Part shown: in pieces, positions 1 to 6,598 of the stretch
Layout: each line of letters begins with the position of its first letter
Position numbering within the stretch: the first letter of the stretch is position 1
Source: Oscillibacter sp. CAG:241
GTDB taxonomy: Bacteria > Bacillota > Clostridia > Oscillospirales > Oscillospiraceae
Direction of reading: 5' to 3'
DNA: 33,225 nucleotides
Assembly (NCBI GenBank): GCA_000435975.1
Contig: FR884119.1
Span: 41,817 to 75,041, forward strand
Notes under the pieces: model-generated
Told to the model about the DNA's origin: nothing
Seen by the model: only the letters and a program-made list of their open reading frames with translations
Database searches by the model: none
Made by a program: the position numbers and the translations under genes

Positions 1-81
1 CTGAACCGGTCCTATGGTCTGGATTTGACCCGCGAGGCCGTTATCCATATGCTTCGCCGTCTGAAGCAAGAATCCGTATAG
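1..81 (+). CDS. C-terminal fragment of an unidentified protein
   Basis: An open frame enters from the left edge in frame 1 and ends at a TAG at 79-81, giving 26 residues that end in a basic, probably helical tail (LRRLKQESV). No start is inside the window and I do not recognise the family. It converges on the uracil permease gene, and a long perfect hairpin lies between the two. It could be chance, since only 26 codons are visible, but the frame is open to the edge and the following 80 bases are non-coding. Confidence 0.45.
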   Translation: MNRSYGLDLTREAVIHMLRRLKQESV

Positions 82-158
82 TCCGGGCCATCGTCCCCTT
101 CGGCGGGGGTGTCCGATACAGAAAACAGATGCGGGCTGCACTGTTCATTTGAATGAAG

Positions 159-203
159 ATAAAGGTAGGCAGCATGGTGGTTTTCCATGCTGCCTACCTT
201 TAT
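159..203. terminator. Perfect 19-bp hairpin, probable bidirectional terminator
   Basis: Arms 159-177 and 185-203 are exact inverted repeats around a 7-nt loop. The stem starts A/T-rich and is GC-rich near the loop. On the plus strand it runs into TTATTTTATG, and on the minus strand the stem itself ends in A/T pairs. It lies between the convergent left-edge gene and uraA, so it probably ends transcription from both sides. Confidence 0.7.
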
Positions 204-251
204 TTTATGATTTCACTCAGACGGAGACCGGATTTGCTGATTTCCTATTCC

Positions 252-1589
252 TTAATAGGAGCCCAGGTCGGCGGACTTGTCGCCCTGGGGGTCCACACCG
301 AACTTATAGTCGTTGCCGGGCAGGATGGCGTTGAGGATCACGCCCGCCAGGGCGGCGATGGCCAGGCCGGTCAGGGTGACGTCTGCGCCGCCCACGGTGA
401 AGGTGATGCCGCCGGTGGAGCTGAAGCCCAGGCCGCTGACGAAGATCACCGCCGCGATGATGAGGTTCCGGGACTTGGTCAGGTCCACCTTGTTTTCCAC
501 CACGTTCCGCACGCCCACCGCGGAGATCATACCGTACAGGATGAAGCTGACGCCGCCCACGATAGCGGTGGGGATGGAGTTCACCAGGGCGTCGAACTTG
601 GGGGAGAAGGACAGGATGATGGCGTACAGAGCGGCCAGGCGGATGACCCGGGGGTCATAGACCCGGGACAGGGCCAGCACGCCGGTGTTCTCGCCGTAGG
701 TGGTGTTGGCGGGGCCGCCGAACATACCGGCCACCATGGTGGCCAGGCCGTCGCCCAGCAGGGTGCGGTGCAGGCCGGGGTCAGCGATGAAGTTCTTGCC
801 GGTGGTGGAGGAGATGGCGGACATGTCGCCGATGTGCTCCATCATGGCGGCGATGGCAATGGGGGCCATCACCAGGATGGCGGTCAGGTCAAACTTTGCC
901 AGGACGAAGTGCTGCAGGCCCACGAAGTTGGCGCCGCCGACCTCGGTGAAGTCCACCTTTCCGGCGATCAGGGCCACGATGTAGCTGCCTACCACACCCA
1001 GCAGGATGGGGATGATCTTGACCATGCCCTTGCCCCAGATGTTGGCCACCACGATGATGGCAATGGCCACCAGAGCCAGCCACCAGCAGGTGGAGGCGTT
1101 GGCGATGGCGGAGCCGGACAGGTTCAGGCCGATGAGGATGATGATGGGGCCGGTGACGATGGGGGGGAAGAAGCGCATGACCTTCTGGGGGCCCACCAGC
1201 TTGAACAGCAGGGCCAGGATCAGATACAGGGCACCGGCCACCACGATGCCGCCCAGGGCGTAGGGCAGCTTTTCCTCGCCGCTCATGCCGGCGAACTTGC
1301 CCACATCCAGGCTGGCCACTGCCTCAAAGCCGCCCAGGAAGGCGAAGGAGGAGCCCAGGAAGGCGGGAACCTTCAGCTTGGTGCACAGGTGGAACAGCAG
1401 GGTGCCGAGACCGGCAAACAGCAGGGTGGTCTGGATGGACAGGGGCAGACCGTACTTGGTGACCAGGATGGGCACCAGCACCGTGGCGCCGAACATGGCG
1501 AACAGGTGCTGCAGGCCCAGTACCAGCATCCGGGGAACACCCAGCTCACGGGCGTCGTAGATGGCGTCTTGTCCAAGGTTTTTCTTCAT
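252..1589 (-). CDS. uraA: Uracil permease, NCS2 family (UraA/PyrP)
   Basis: This 445-aa, highly hydrophobic protein of about 14 membrane segments imports uracil by proton symport for pyrimidine salvage. The NCS2 signature is complete. The two substrate/proton glutamates of UraA are seen in EHIGDMSAI (Glu251) and in GGPANTTYGENTG (Glu300), 49 residues apart as in E. coli UraA, and the N-terminal half has the VPAFLGSSFAF stretch. The ATG at 1587-1589 is preceded by AGAGAGGAAC. The gene is monocistronic: a consensus promoter about 190 nt upstream and a leader with a short peptide and an intrinsic terminator precede it, so pyrimidine-dependent attenuation is likely (see the leader features). A xanthine permease is less likely because the motifs follow the uracil subgroup. 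The family call is firm; the uracil specificity is inferred. Confidence 0.93.
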   Translation of the reverse strand: MKKNLGQDAIYDARELGVPRMLVLGLQHLFAMFGATVLVPILVTKYGLPLSIQTTLLFAGLGTLLFHLCTKLKVPAFLGSSFAFLGGFEAVASLDVGKFAGMSGEEKLPYALGGIVVAGALYLILALLFKLVGPQKVMRFFPPIVTGPIIILIGLNLSGSAIANASTCWWLALVAIAIIVVANIWGKGMVKIIPILLGVVGSYIVALIAGKVDFTEVGGANFVGLQHFVLAKFDLTAILVMAPIAIAAMMEHIGDMSAISSTTGKNFIADPGLHRTLLGDGLATMVAGMFGGPANTTYGENTGVLALSRVYDPRVIRLAALYAIILSFSPKFDALVNSIPTAIVGGVSFILYGMISAVGVRNVVENKVDLTKSRNLIIAAVIFVSGLGFSSTGGITFTVGGADVTLTGLAIAALAGVILNAILPGNDYKFGVDPQGDKSADLGSY

Positions 1590-1661
1590 GTGACAGTTCC
1601 TCTCTTTCTTTTGCGCTCATTTATGTGATGTTTATTGCTAACAGAAGGGGGGATAATGACC

Positions 1662-1691
1662 AAAAAAAATGACCGGTAAAATTACCGGTCA
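1662..1691 (-). terminator. Intrinsic terminator in the uraA leader (attenuator)
   Basis: On the minus strand an 8-bp stem (TGACCGGT/ACCGGTCA, 1670-1691) with a short AU loop is followed directly by eight U (1662-1669). It lies 73 bases before the uraA start codon, inside the transcript made from the promoter at 1789-1817. The first three bases of the stem are the stop codon of the 22-codon leader ORF, so a ribosome finishing that ORF would cover the 5' arm and block the hairpin. This is the geometry of transcription-translation coupled attenuation. Confidence 0.85.
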
Positions 1692-1757
1692 AAAGGGGAA
1701 AACGAAAATGAAAACAGCGGGAGCGGAGATTTTATTGTTCAGAATACGGAACTTCAT
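1689..1757 (-). CDS. Putative 22-aa leader peptide of uraA
   Basis: The ATG at 1755-1757 is preceded by GAAGGGAGTGAG, and the frame ends at a TGA at 1689-1691 that forms the base of the leader terminator. The first half (MKFRILNN) is ordinary. The last eight codons are almost pure pyrimidine (GTT TTC ATT TTC GTT TTC CCC TTT), so the RNA is U-rich just before the hairpin. In E. coli pyrBI and pyrE, low UTP makes polymerase pause in such a U tract. The trailing ribosome then catches up and prevents termination. The same logic fits here: low UTP would allow uracil uptake. The product probably has no function of its own. Its existence rests on start, RBS, position and composition; there is no homology evidence. 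Confidence 0.6.
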   Translation of the reverse strand: MKFRILNNKISAPAVFIFVFPF

Positions 1758-1788
1758 CTTGCTCACTCCCTTCAAAATTTTCTTGTTT

Positions 1789-1817
1789 ATTATACGGGTC
1801 GCATAGGCAAATTGCAA
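1789..1817 (-). promoter_or_regulatory. Sigma-A promoter of uraA leader
   Basis: Reading on the minus strand: TTGCAA (1812-1817), a 17-nt spacer, TATAAT (1789-1794). Transcription would start near 1782, giving a leader of roughly 190 nt before uraA that contains the leader peptide and terminator. Confidence 0.75.
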
Positions 1818-1864
1818 TGCATTCTTTTTCCAAGAAAGGTGTAATAAAACACCACTTTTATTGG

Positions 1865-2473
1865 TCAATCTGCATAATGAAGGCCCCGCAGCAGCTGACG
1901 GGCCATGCGGCGGCCCAGCTGGGGCAGGTCAAAGCGGCCCTCATAAATGCGCCACTCGAACAGTGCGCCCCGGTGCAGCACCACCAGCTCCTCCACCACC
2001 TGATCCGGGTCGTGGGAGGGGTGAATGCTGCCCTCATCCTGGCACAGGGTGACAAGCTCCAGCAGTACACGGAAATAGACGCGGCTGTCGTTTTTTTGCA
2101 GCACCCGCTGCTCCGGATACCGCAGCCCGTGGATAAACGCTTTATAGAGCACCGGGTCCGACACGCTGATCTCCAGAGAGCGGCCCACGAAATCCAGCAG
2201 CTTCTCCCGGGCGGAATGGGCAGTATCGGACAGGTATCCCGCCTCCAGCTCCCGGTAGGCATCGTCTACATGGCTGGTCACCTGGATAGCCAGCTCGTCC
2301 TTGCTTTTGAAGTAGTGATAAATGTTGCCCACGGAGCATCCGGCAGCCTGGGCGATCTCCTCCACGGAGACATTTTCAAAGCCCTCTTTGTCGAACAGGT
2401 CCAGGGCGGCGCTCTGAATGCGGCTGCGCATTTCCAGGGCCTGGCGTTTTCTTGCGGTCATTCTCTCGGCCAT
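1865..2473 (-). CDS. TetR/AcrR family transcriptional regulator
   Basis: A 202-aa TetR-type repressor. The N-terminal helix-turn-helix spans about residues 16-60, with the family pattern RIQSAALDLFDKEGF, VSVEEIAQAAGCS and GNIYHYFKSKDEL. The rest is an all-helical ligand-binding and dimerisation domain typical of these regulators, whose ligand cannot be read from sequence. I chose the ATG at 2473 rather than the one at 2479, because AGAGGA is 6 nt from the former and abuts the latter. The gene stands alone with its own promoter, flanked by an inverted repeat that may be an autoregulatory operator. It faces the same way as uraA, but a promoter and leader separate them. No target is apparent. 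Confidence 0.88.
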   Translation of the reverse strand: MAERMTARKRQALEMRSRIQSAALDLFDKEGFENVSVEEIAQAAGCSVGNIYHYFKSKDELAIQVTSHVDDAYRELEAGYLSDTAHSAREKLLDFVGRSLEISVSDPVLYKAFIHGLRYPEQRVLQKNDSRVYFRVLLELVTLCQDEGSIHPSHDPDQVVEELVVLHRGALFEWRIYEGRFDLPQLGRRMARQLLRGLHYAD

Positions 2474-2489
2474 AGTCATTCCTCTGTCT

Positions 2490-2535
2490 CATTCAATGGT
2501 GAGTATATATTACTGCTTTGAATGGGCAAAGTCAA
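2490..2535 (-). promoter_or_regulatory. Promoter of the TetR gene with an overlapping inverted repeat
   Basis: On the minus strand TTGACT (2530-2535), a 17-nt spacer and TAATAT (2507-2512) form a good sigma-A promoter. The inverted repeat CATTCAA/TTGAATG (2490-2496 and 2518-2524) brackets the -10 box, a typical place for a TetR operator. The operator role is inferred. Confidence 0.6.
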
Positions 2536-2548
2536 CCCCCAAGCCAGT

Positions 2549-2571
2549 GGGGCGGACCAGAGGTCCGCCCC
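2549..2571 (-). terminator. GC-rich hairpin after the sipL-like gene
   Basis: The 10-bp perfect stem GGGGCGGACC/GGTCCGCCCC with a 3-nt loop lies 27 bases past the stop of the SipL-like gene and just upstream of the TetR promoter. No U tract follows on either strand, so it is a weak or factor-assisted terminator, or only a mRNA 3' end structure. Confidence 0.45.
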
Positions 2572-2597
2572 ATTCTATCGTGATTTCAGCCGCACTT

Positions 2598-4091
2598 TCA
2601 CCGCACCCGGGGGATCAGCAGCATACCCTCCGGACGGGCCTCCTCCGTCAGCTCATTGGCGGAGCGGATGGCGTCCTGGTCCGTGCGGTACTGCTTGGCA
2701 ATGTCCCACAGGGTCTCGCCCTCTGCCATGCGGCGCAGGATCAGAGACGGCTGGGGCTCCGGCGGCGGGTCCTGAAGCTCCACCGCCGACACCGCCGGTA
2801 CCGGCCGGCGACGGCACTGGCAGGCCTCAAAGGTCACCGGTACCGCCAGGCGGCAGGCACTGCCGGTGAATTGCAGCTGCGGCAGGCCGCAGGCGGCGCG
2901 GACCGTCTGCGGCTCCCAGGACACCGGGGCTGTTACCTCCACAGAGCGCTCCGCGCACACAGGCGTCCCGCTCTCGTCCAGGTACAGTACCCGCAGCCGC
3001 ACCGTACACCGCAGGGCCGGGCTGCCGCCCTCCTGCACCACGCTGACGCCGCCGCAGTCTGCCGCCGTCAGATACGCAAAGGGCCGGCCCTGGCCGAACT
3101 CCAGCTGCTGCACTGCCTCCTGGGTGGGGGTCTCCCGCCGCCAGGACACCGGCAGGTCTGTCTCCTGCCGCTGCACCCGGGCCACCTGCCGCAGACTGTA
3201 CAGGTCCTCGATACAGCTGATCTGCTGCCTGCGCCTGACAAACAGCGCCGCGCATACCGTGACGGTGATGCCGAACGCGGGGCCGTTTTCCGTCCGGAGC
3301 ACCCGGGCCTCGCTGTGGACCCACGGAATACGGGCTTCCACGTCCGCATCCTCCGGCAGGTCCAGGCCGTCCAGCAGCTGGGAGAAGGGCAGCGCGGTCC
3401 GATAGGCCGCCAGCTCCTGGTTGTCTCCGCGGTACAGAACGCACACCTCTGCCTGACCCTTTACCACCAGACGGCTGCCTACCCGCCGGCATTCCTCCAC
3501 CCGGGCGGCGGCCTGCTCCATCAGTACGTCCTCCGGCGGCGGGCCCTCCGGCACAGCCTCCTGAGTGAAGGAAAATTCCCGTTCTTCCACCGCCGTCAGC
3601 AGCTCCAGCTCCGTCTCCTGCCGCCGCACCCGCAGGGCCGGGTCCTCTCCGACGCCACAGCACAGCCGCTGCCTCCGGTTGGCATAGCCGGACACGGTGA
3701 ATTCCGGCATCACACGCAGATACAGCTTCCGGGCCGTGACGGCCCGGGCCTCGGCCAGCAGCAGCCGCCCGGCAACGCACACGGCGGTGCAGCCCATGAG
3801 CCGTTTATCCTCCACCTGGCAGGAAAACGGCACCTCCATGGACAGGCTCCGCAGGCCCGCGCTCTCCTCCGAGGTGTACAGCACCGTCAGCACCACGCTG
3901 CCGCTTACGGTGAGCTGCTGACCGGTCAGGTGCTTTTCCCGCAGCCGCAGCTGACCCACCGTGTCCACGATCCGGGCCATATCCGGGCAGTGTTCCGGGA
4001 TAGCGGTCTCCATGGACTCCTCCTGGGTAGTCACCAGGTCGCCTACCGGCTCGCAGCCGGTGACTTCCGTAAATTTCAGCTCCAATTCCAT
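2598..4091 (-). CDS. sipL: SipL-like spore coat protein: SPOCS (DUF3794) domains plus LysM
   Basis: A 497-aa protein with repeated DUF3794/SPOCS-type beta-rich segments. Examples are LVTTQEESMETAIPEHCPD near residues 20-38, SGSVVLTVLYTSEE and SMEVPFSCQVE; a second set lies at about 210-245 and a third at about 370-400. A C-terminal LysM module (about 448-497) reads MAEGETLWDIAKQYRT ending in LLIPRVR. This architecture and length match SipL of Clostridioides difficile, which binds SpoIVA through its LysM domain and is needed to build the spore coat in the mother cell. It is the third gene of an operon behind spoVM and a small membrane protein, and spoIVA lies 4 kb away, which fits well. The ATG at 4091 is used. 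Regulation is probably by sigma-E, but no convincing promoter was identified. Confidence 0.85.
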   Translation of the reverse strand: MELELKFTEVTGCEPVGDLVTTQEESMETAIPEHCPDMARIVDTVGQLRLREKHLTGQQLTVSGSVVLTVLYTSEESAGLRSLSMEVPFSCQVEDKRLMGCTAVCVAGRLLLAEARAVTARKLYLRVMPEFTVSGYANRRQRLCCGVGEDPALRVRRQETELELLTAVEEREFSFTQEAVPEGPPPEDVLMEQAAARVEECRRVGSRLVVKGQAEVCVLYRGDNQELAAYRTALPFSQLLDGLDLPEDADVEARIPWVHSEARVLRTENGPAFGITVTVCAALFVRRRQQISCIEDLYSLRQVARVQRQETDLPVSWRRETPTQEAVQQLEFGQGRPFAYLTAADCGGVSVVQEGGSPALRCTVRLRVLYLDESGTPVCAERSVEVTAPVSWEPQTVRAACGLPQLQFTGSACRLAVPVTFEACQCRRRPVPAVSAVELQDPPPEPQPSLILRRMAEGETLWDIAKQYRTDQDAIRSANELTEEARPEGMLLIPRVR

Positions 4092-4149
4092 GCGTTTCCC
4101 GTCCTCTCCTTGTTTTCACTGTCCCAAGGCTATGCGGGAGAACGCCGGG

Positions 4150-4224
4150 TTATTCCCGGATGCCGAACATCCGCCGCAGCAGGCCCCGCAGACACCGGGG
4201 CGCTTTCCAGATCACGATCTTCAT
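4150..4224 (-). CDS. spoVM: SpoVM, amphipathic coat-anchoring peptide (24 aa)
   Basis: A 24-codon gene too short for most gene callers, with ATG at 4222-4224 and TAA at 4150-4152. The ribosome site GGGAGGTAA overlaps the stop of the preceding gene. The peptide starts MKIVIWKAPRCL and ends RRMFGIRE. It shares with B. subtilis SpoVM (26 aa) the MK start, Lys7, Pro9 at the identical position, Leu12, Gly14, a basic amphipathic helix and Met-x-Gly near the end. SpoVM inserts shallowly into the convex forespore membrane and recruits SpoIVA; Pro9 is important for its localisation. The neighbour downstream is the SipL-like gene. The assignment rests on pattern and context rather than a score. Confidence 0.8.
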   Translation of the reverse strand: MKIVIWKAPRCLRGLLRRMFGIRE

Positions 4225-4229
4225 GGTTG

Positions 4230-4388
4230 TTACCTCCCGTCCTTTAAGCATACGATCCCGCAGGCGATCAGCAGAAACGCCACCAGGAACATCAGCGCAC
4301 CAACCGGGAAGATGGCGGCGATCAGGATCCCCAGCCCCAGGCCCAGTGCGCACACGCCGATGACCGCGCCGCAATTTCCCCGTCTCAT
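4230..4388 (-). CDS. Small two-helix membrane protein heading the spoVM operon
   Basis: A 52-aa protein with ATG at 4386-4388 behind a strong AGGAGGGAG site. After a short basic start (MRRGNC), two hydrophobic stretches (about 8-27 and 29-47) are separated by a proline (AAIFPVGAL), and the protein ends CLKDGR. This is consistent with a membrane hairpin. The stop is 5 nt before the spoVM start and forms part of its ribosome site, so the two are translationally coupled. I do not recognise a family. The operon partners suggest a sporulation role, perhaps at the forespore membrane. A CATATACT box at 4409-4416 resembles a sigma-E -10, but I see no good -35. Confidence 0.75.
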   Translation of the reverse strand: MRRGNCGAVIGVCALGLGLGILIAAIFPVGALMFLVAFLLIACGIVCLKDGR

Positions 4389-4431
4389 GTATCTCCCTCC
4401 TCTGCCACAGTATATGCGGCGCGGCTCCCTC

Positions 4432-4460
4432 TTGCGCCGGGACGGAAAATACGGTACAAT
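4432..4460 (+). promoter_or_regulatory. Promoter of the PAP2 phosphatase gene
   Basis: TTGCGC (4432-4437), a 17-nt spacer and TACAAT (4455-4460) lie 22 bases before the ATG of the PAP2 gene, with AGGAGGG at about 4470-4475 in between. Confidence 0.6.
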
Positions 4461-4482
4461 AACGCCAAAAGGAGGGACGGCA

Positions 4483-5403
4483 ATGAATTTGCTATATGCG
4501 CTGGAGCGCCTGCGGACCCCGTTCTGGGACGCGGTGTTCTCAGCAGTCACCCATCTGGGTGAGGAGACCGTGTTCATGGTGGCGGCGATCCTGATCTTTT
4601 GGTGCGTCAGCAAGGAGGAGGGGTATTACCTGCTGCTGATGGGCTTTTTCGGCACGGTGGTGAACCAGTTTCTGAAGCTGCTGTTCCGCATTCCCCGGCC
4701 CTGGGTCCGGGACCCGGATTTCACCATTGTGGAGAGTGCCCGGGCGCAGGCCACGGGCTATTCCTTCCCCAGCGGCCACACCCAGAATGCCGTGGCTACC
4801 TTCGGCGGCATCGCCCGGTCCACCCGGCGGCCCTGGGTCCGGTGGACCTGCGTGGCGGTGCTGCTGGCGGTGTCGTTTTCCCGTCTCTATCTGGGGGTGC
4901 ATACGCCCCTGGATGTGGGGGTGTCCTTCGCCGTGGCCGGGGTGATGGTGCTGGCGCTGTATCCCCTGATCCGTCAGGCAAGCCGCAGGCCTCGCCTGAT
5001 GGCGGGACTGCTGGCCGGGATGCTGCTGGCAGGCACCGCGTACCTGGTGTTCGCGTATGTGCATCCCTTCCCGGCGGACGTGGATCCGGCCAACCTGACC
5101 TCCGGCCGGGAAAACGGCTGGAAGCTGCTGGGGGCCACGGTGGGCTTCGGCATTTCCTGGTGGCTGGACCGGCGGTATATCCACTTCGACACCCGGGCCG
5201 TGTGGTGGGTGCAGCTTCTGAAGGTGGTGCTGGGCCTTGCGCTGCTGATGGGCATCCGGGCAGGGCTGAAGGCACCCTTGCTGGCGCTGCTGCACAGTCC
5301 CGGTGTGGCCGGGGCCGTGCGCTATGGCATTATGGTGCTGTTCGCCGGTGCACTCTGGCCTGCCGCGTTCCGCTATATGGCCCACTGGGGGCGAAAGGCG
5401 TGA
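4483..5403 (+). CDS. PAP2-superfamily membrane phosphatase
   Basis: A 306-aa integral membrane protein of the type 2 phosphatidic acid phosphatase superfamily. All three catalytic motifs are present: KLLFRIPRP (K65-x6-R72-P73), PSGH at 96-99 and SRLYLGVH (S133-R134-x5-H140). Such enzymes remove phosphate from lipid phosphates such as undecaprenyl pyrophosphate, phosphatidic acid or sphingolipid phosphates on the outer face of the membrane. An extra C-terminal half with about five more hydrophobic segments (about 160-300) is longer than the minimal BcrC-like enzymes and resembles the larger clostridial PAP2 proteins. ATG at 4483 has an AGGAGGG site. The gene is monocistronic between its own promoter and a strong terminator. 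The substrate is unknown. Confidence 0.9.
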   Translation: MNLLYALERLRTPFWDAVFSAVTHLGEETVFMVAAILIFWCVSKEEGYYLLLMGFFGTVVNQFLKLLFRIPRPWVRDPDFTIVESARAQATGYSFPSGHTQNAVATFGGIARSTRRPWVRWTCVAVLLAVSFSRLYLGVHTPLDVGVSFAVAGVMVLALYPLIRQASRRPRLMAGLLAGMLLAGTAYLVFAYVHPFPADVDPANLTSGRENGWKLLGATVGFGISWWLDRRYIHFDTRAVWWVQLLKVVLGLALLMGIRAGLKAPLLALLHSPGVAGAVRYGIMVLFAGALWPAAFRYMAHWGRKA

Positions 5404-5444
5404 TATGAAGAAAAGCAGTGCTGCGGCACTGCTTTTCTTCATAT
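5403..5444. terminator. Bidirectional terminator between PAP2 and EEP genes
   Basis: A perfect 19-bp inverted repeat (5403-5421 and 5426-5444) with the loop TGCG starts on the PAP2 stop codon. The outer half of each arm is A/T-rich (TTTTCTTCAT leaving the stem on both strands), which allows it to serve both convergent genes. Confidence 0.75.
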
Positions 5445-5453
5445 TCACACGGC

Positions 5454-6521
5454 TTATTTCTCCAGCACGAAGCGCATTTCCACGGGGTTGTGGTCGGAGT
5501 AGGCAAAGGCCAGGTTCACAACGCCGCTGTCCGTTACCGTCACGTTGTCGGACACCAGGAAGCCGTCCACCGTCAGCACATACTGCCCCTGGTGATAGGG
5601 ACCGTCGGCATTGCGGCAGCTGGGCACGGGATTCTGCGGGTCCAGAGGGGCCACCAGGGAGATATTGTACCCGTTGAAGGTGTCCTCAGGAATGGGCTGG
5701 GCCCAGGTGTATTCCTGGTCCGCCTCGCCGAAGTAGGCGGCAGAGTCGCCCAGCAGGTCCTTGTTGAAGTCGCCGCCGGCCACGCACCAGTTGCCTGCGG
5801 CATACTCCCGCTGCATGTCGTCCAGCAGCAGCTTCAGCTGCTCCATGGCGATGGTGCCGTCGGAGGTGTAGGCCGACAGGTGCAGGTTATACAGCACCAG
5901 CTCGCCGCCGTCTGCCACCGGGATGCGGTGTACGCTGTAGCACCGGTCCAGGTCCACCAGCTTCATGAGGCTGTTTTCGATGGGCAGCTCCACCCGCCGG
6001 GCGCTGTCCACCGTCAGAGAGGACAGGGTCATCAGCCCCGACACCGACGCCCCGTGGGGGTGGCGCAGGGGGTACATCAGGAAGGGGGAATCATAGTTCT
6101 GGGCCCAGGTCTCGTCATACTCCGGCAGCACGGACCGCAGCATGGCGGCCTCGTCCACATGGTAGCTGCGGGTGGAGTTCCGGTCCACCTCCTGGATGAG
6201 ATAGAAGTCTGCGTCCTGCTGGGCCAGGAAGGCTCCGATATGGCCGATGTTGTCCGTCAGCCGCTCCTGGGACCAGGCCCAGGACTCCGTTCCGCCGTCC
6301 ATAAAGAAGCCGTAATCCGGCTCATAGGCGCCGAAGCCGATGTTATAGGACAGCAGGTGATATTCCCGGCCGGTTTCGGCGGGCTGGAGCACCTGCCGGT
6401 CCACCTCCAGGTCCATATCCCCCAGCCGATGATAGTCAATGAGCACATACGCCAGATAGCTGATGACCACCAGCAGCACAGCCGCCAGCACCAGCAGCAC
6501 GATCTTCAGCGGTTTTTTCAC
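5454..6521 (-). CDS. Membrane-anchored endonuclease/exonuclease/phosphatase (EEP) family protein
   Basis: A 355-aa protein with an N-terminal membrane anchor (about residues 5-28, after KKPLK) and an EEP fold outside the membrane. Family motifs in order: LLSYNIGFG with Asn60, IQEVD with metal-binding Glu111, NLHLSA at 212-217, GGDFNKD at 249-255, VDGFLVS, and the terminal SDHNPV with catalytic His344. EEP enzymes hydrolyse phosphodiester or phosphomonoester bonds in nucleic acids, phospholipids or sphingomyelin. The surface anchor points to an extracytoplasmic substrate, which cannot be named. I chose the GTG at 6519-6521 because AAGGAGG sits 8 nt before it; an upstream ATG in frame has no site. 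The gene diverges from the rhomboid gene. Confidence 0.87.
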   Translation of the reverse strand: MKKPLKIVLLVLAAVLLVVISYLAYVLIDYHRLGDMDLEVDRQVLQPAETGREYHLLSYNIGFGAYEPDYGFFMDGGTESWAWSQERLTDNIGHIGAFLAQQDADFYLIQEVDRNSTRSYHVDEAAMLRSVLPEYDETWAQNYDSPFLMYPLRHPHGASVSGLMTLSSLTVDSARRVELPIENSLMKLVDLDRCYSVHRIPVADGGELVLYNLHLSAYTSDGTIAMEQLKLLLDDMQREYAAGNWCVAGGDFNKDLLGDSAAYFGEADQEYTWAQPIPEDTFNGYNISLVAPLDPQNPVPSCRNADGPYHQGQYVLTVDGFLVSDNVTVTDSGVVNLAFAYSDHNPVEMRFVLEK

Positions 6522-6537
6522 GAAACGCGCCTCCTTG

Positions 6538-6566
6538 TTTACAAAAGTCCATGCATCCATTATAAT
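6538..6566 (+). promoter_or_regulatory. Promoter of the rhomboid protease gene
   Basis: TTTACA (6538-6543), 17 nt, TATAAT (6561-6566). The -10 shares the palindrome ATTATAAT with the opposing promoter of the EEP gene, so polymerases on the two promoters would exclude one another. Confidence 0.6.
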
Positions 6567-6587
6567 CGAAGTCAGAACATTTGGAAA
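6559..6587 (-). promoter_or_regulatory. Promoter of the EEP hydrolase gene
   Basis: On the minus strand TTTCCA (6582-6587), 17 nt, TATAAT (6559-6564), followed about 38 nt later by the GTG start. The -10 overlaps that of the rhomboid promoter on the other strand. Confidence 0.5.
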
Positions 6588-6598
6588 GAGGTTTTTTC

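Noticed and set aside
153..1628. Long plus-strand open frame (491 codons) opposite uraA
   Set aside because: It is antisense to a clearly recognisable permease, has His/Gly/Asp/Gln-rich composition typical of GC-rich antisense frames, and no family motif.
1662..1860. PyrR-binding leader or nucleotide riboswitch before uraA
   Set aside because: No PyrR-type conserved loop or alternative antiterminator is visible; the only strong structure is the terminator overlapping the leader ORF.
2418..4247. 609-codon plus-strand frame opposite the sipL-like gene
   Set aside because: Composition (His, Gln, Arg, Leu) fits an antisense shadow, and the minus strand has a coherent SPOCS-LysM protein with a proper operon.
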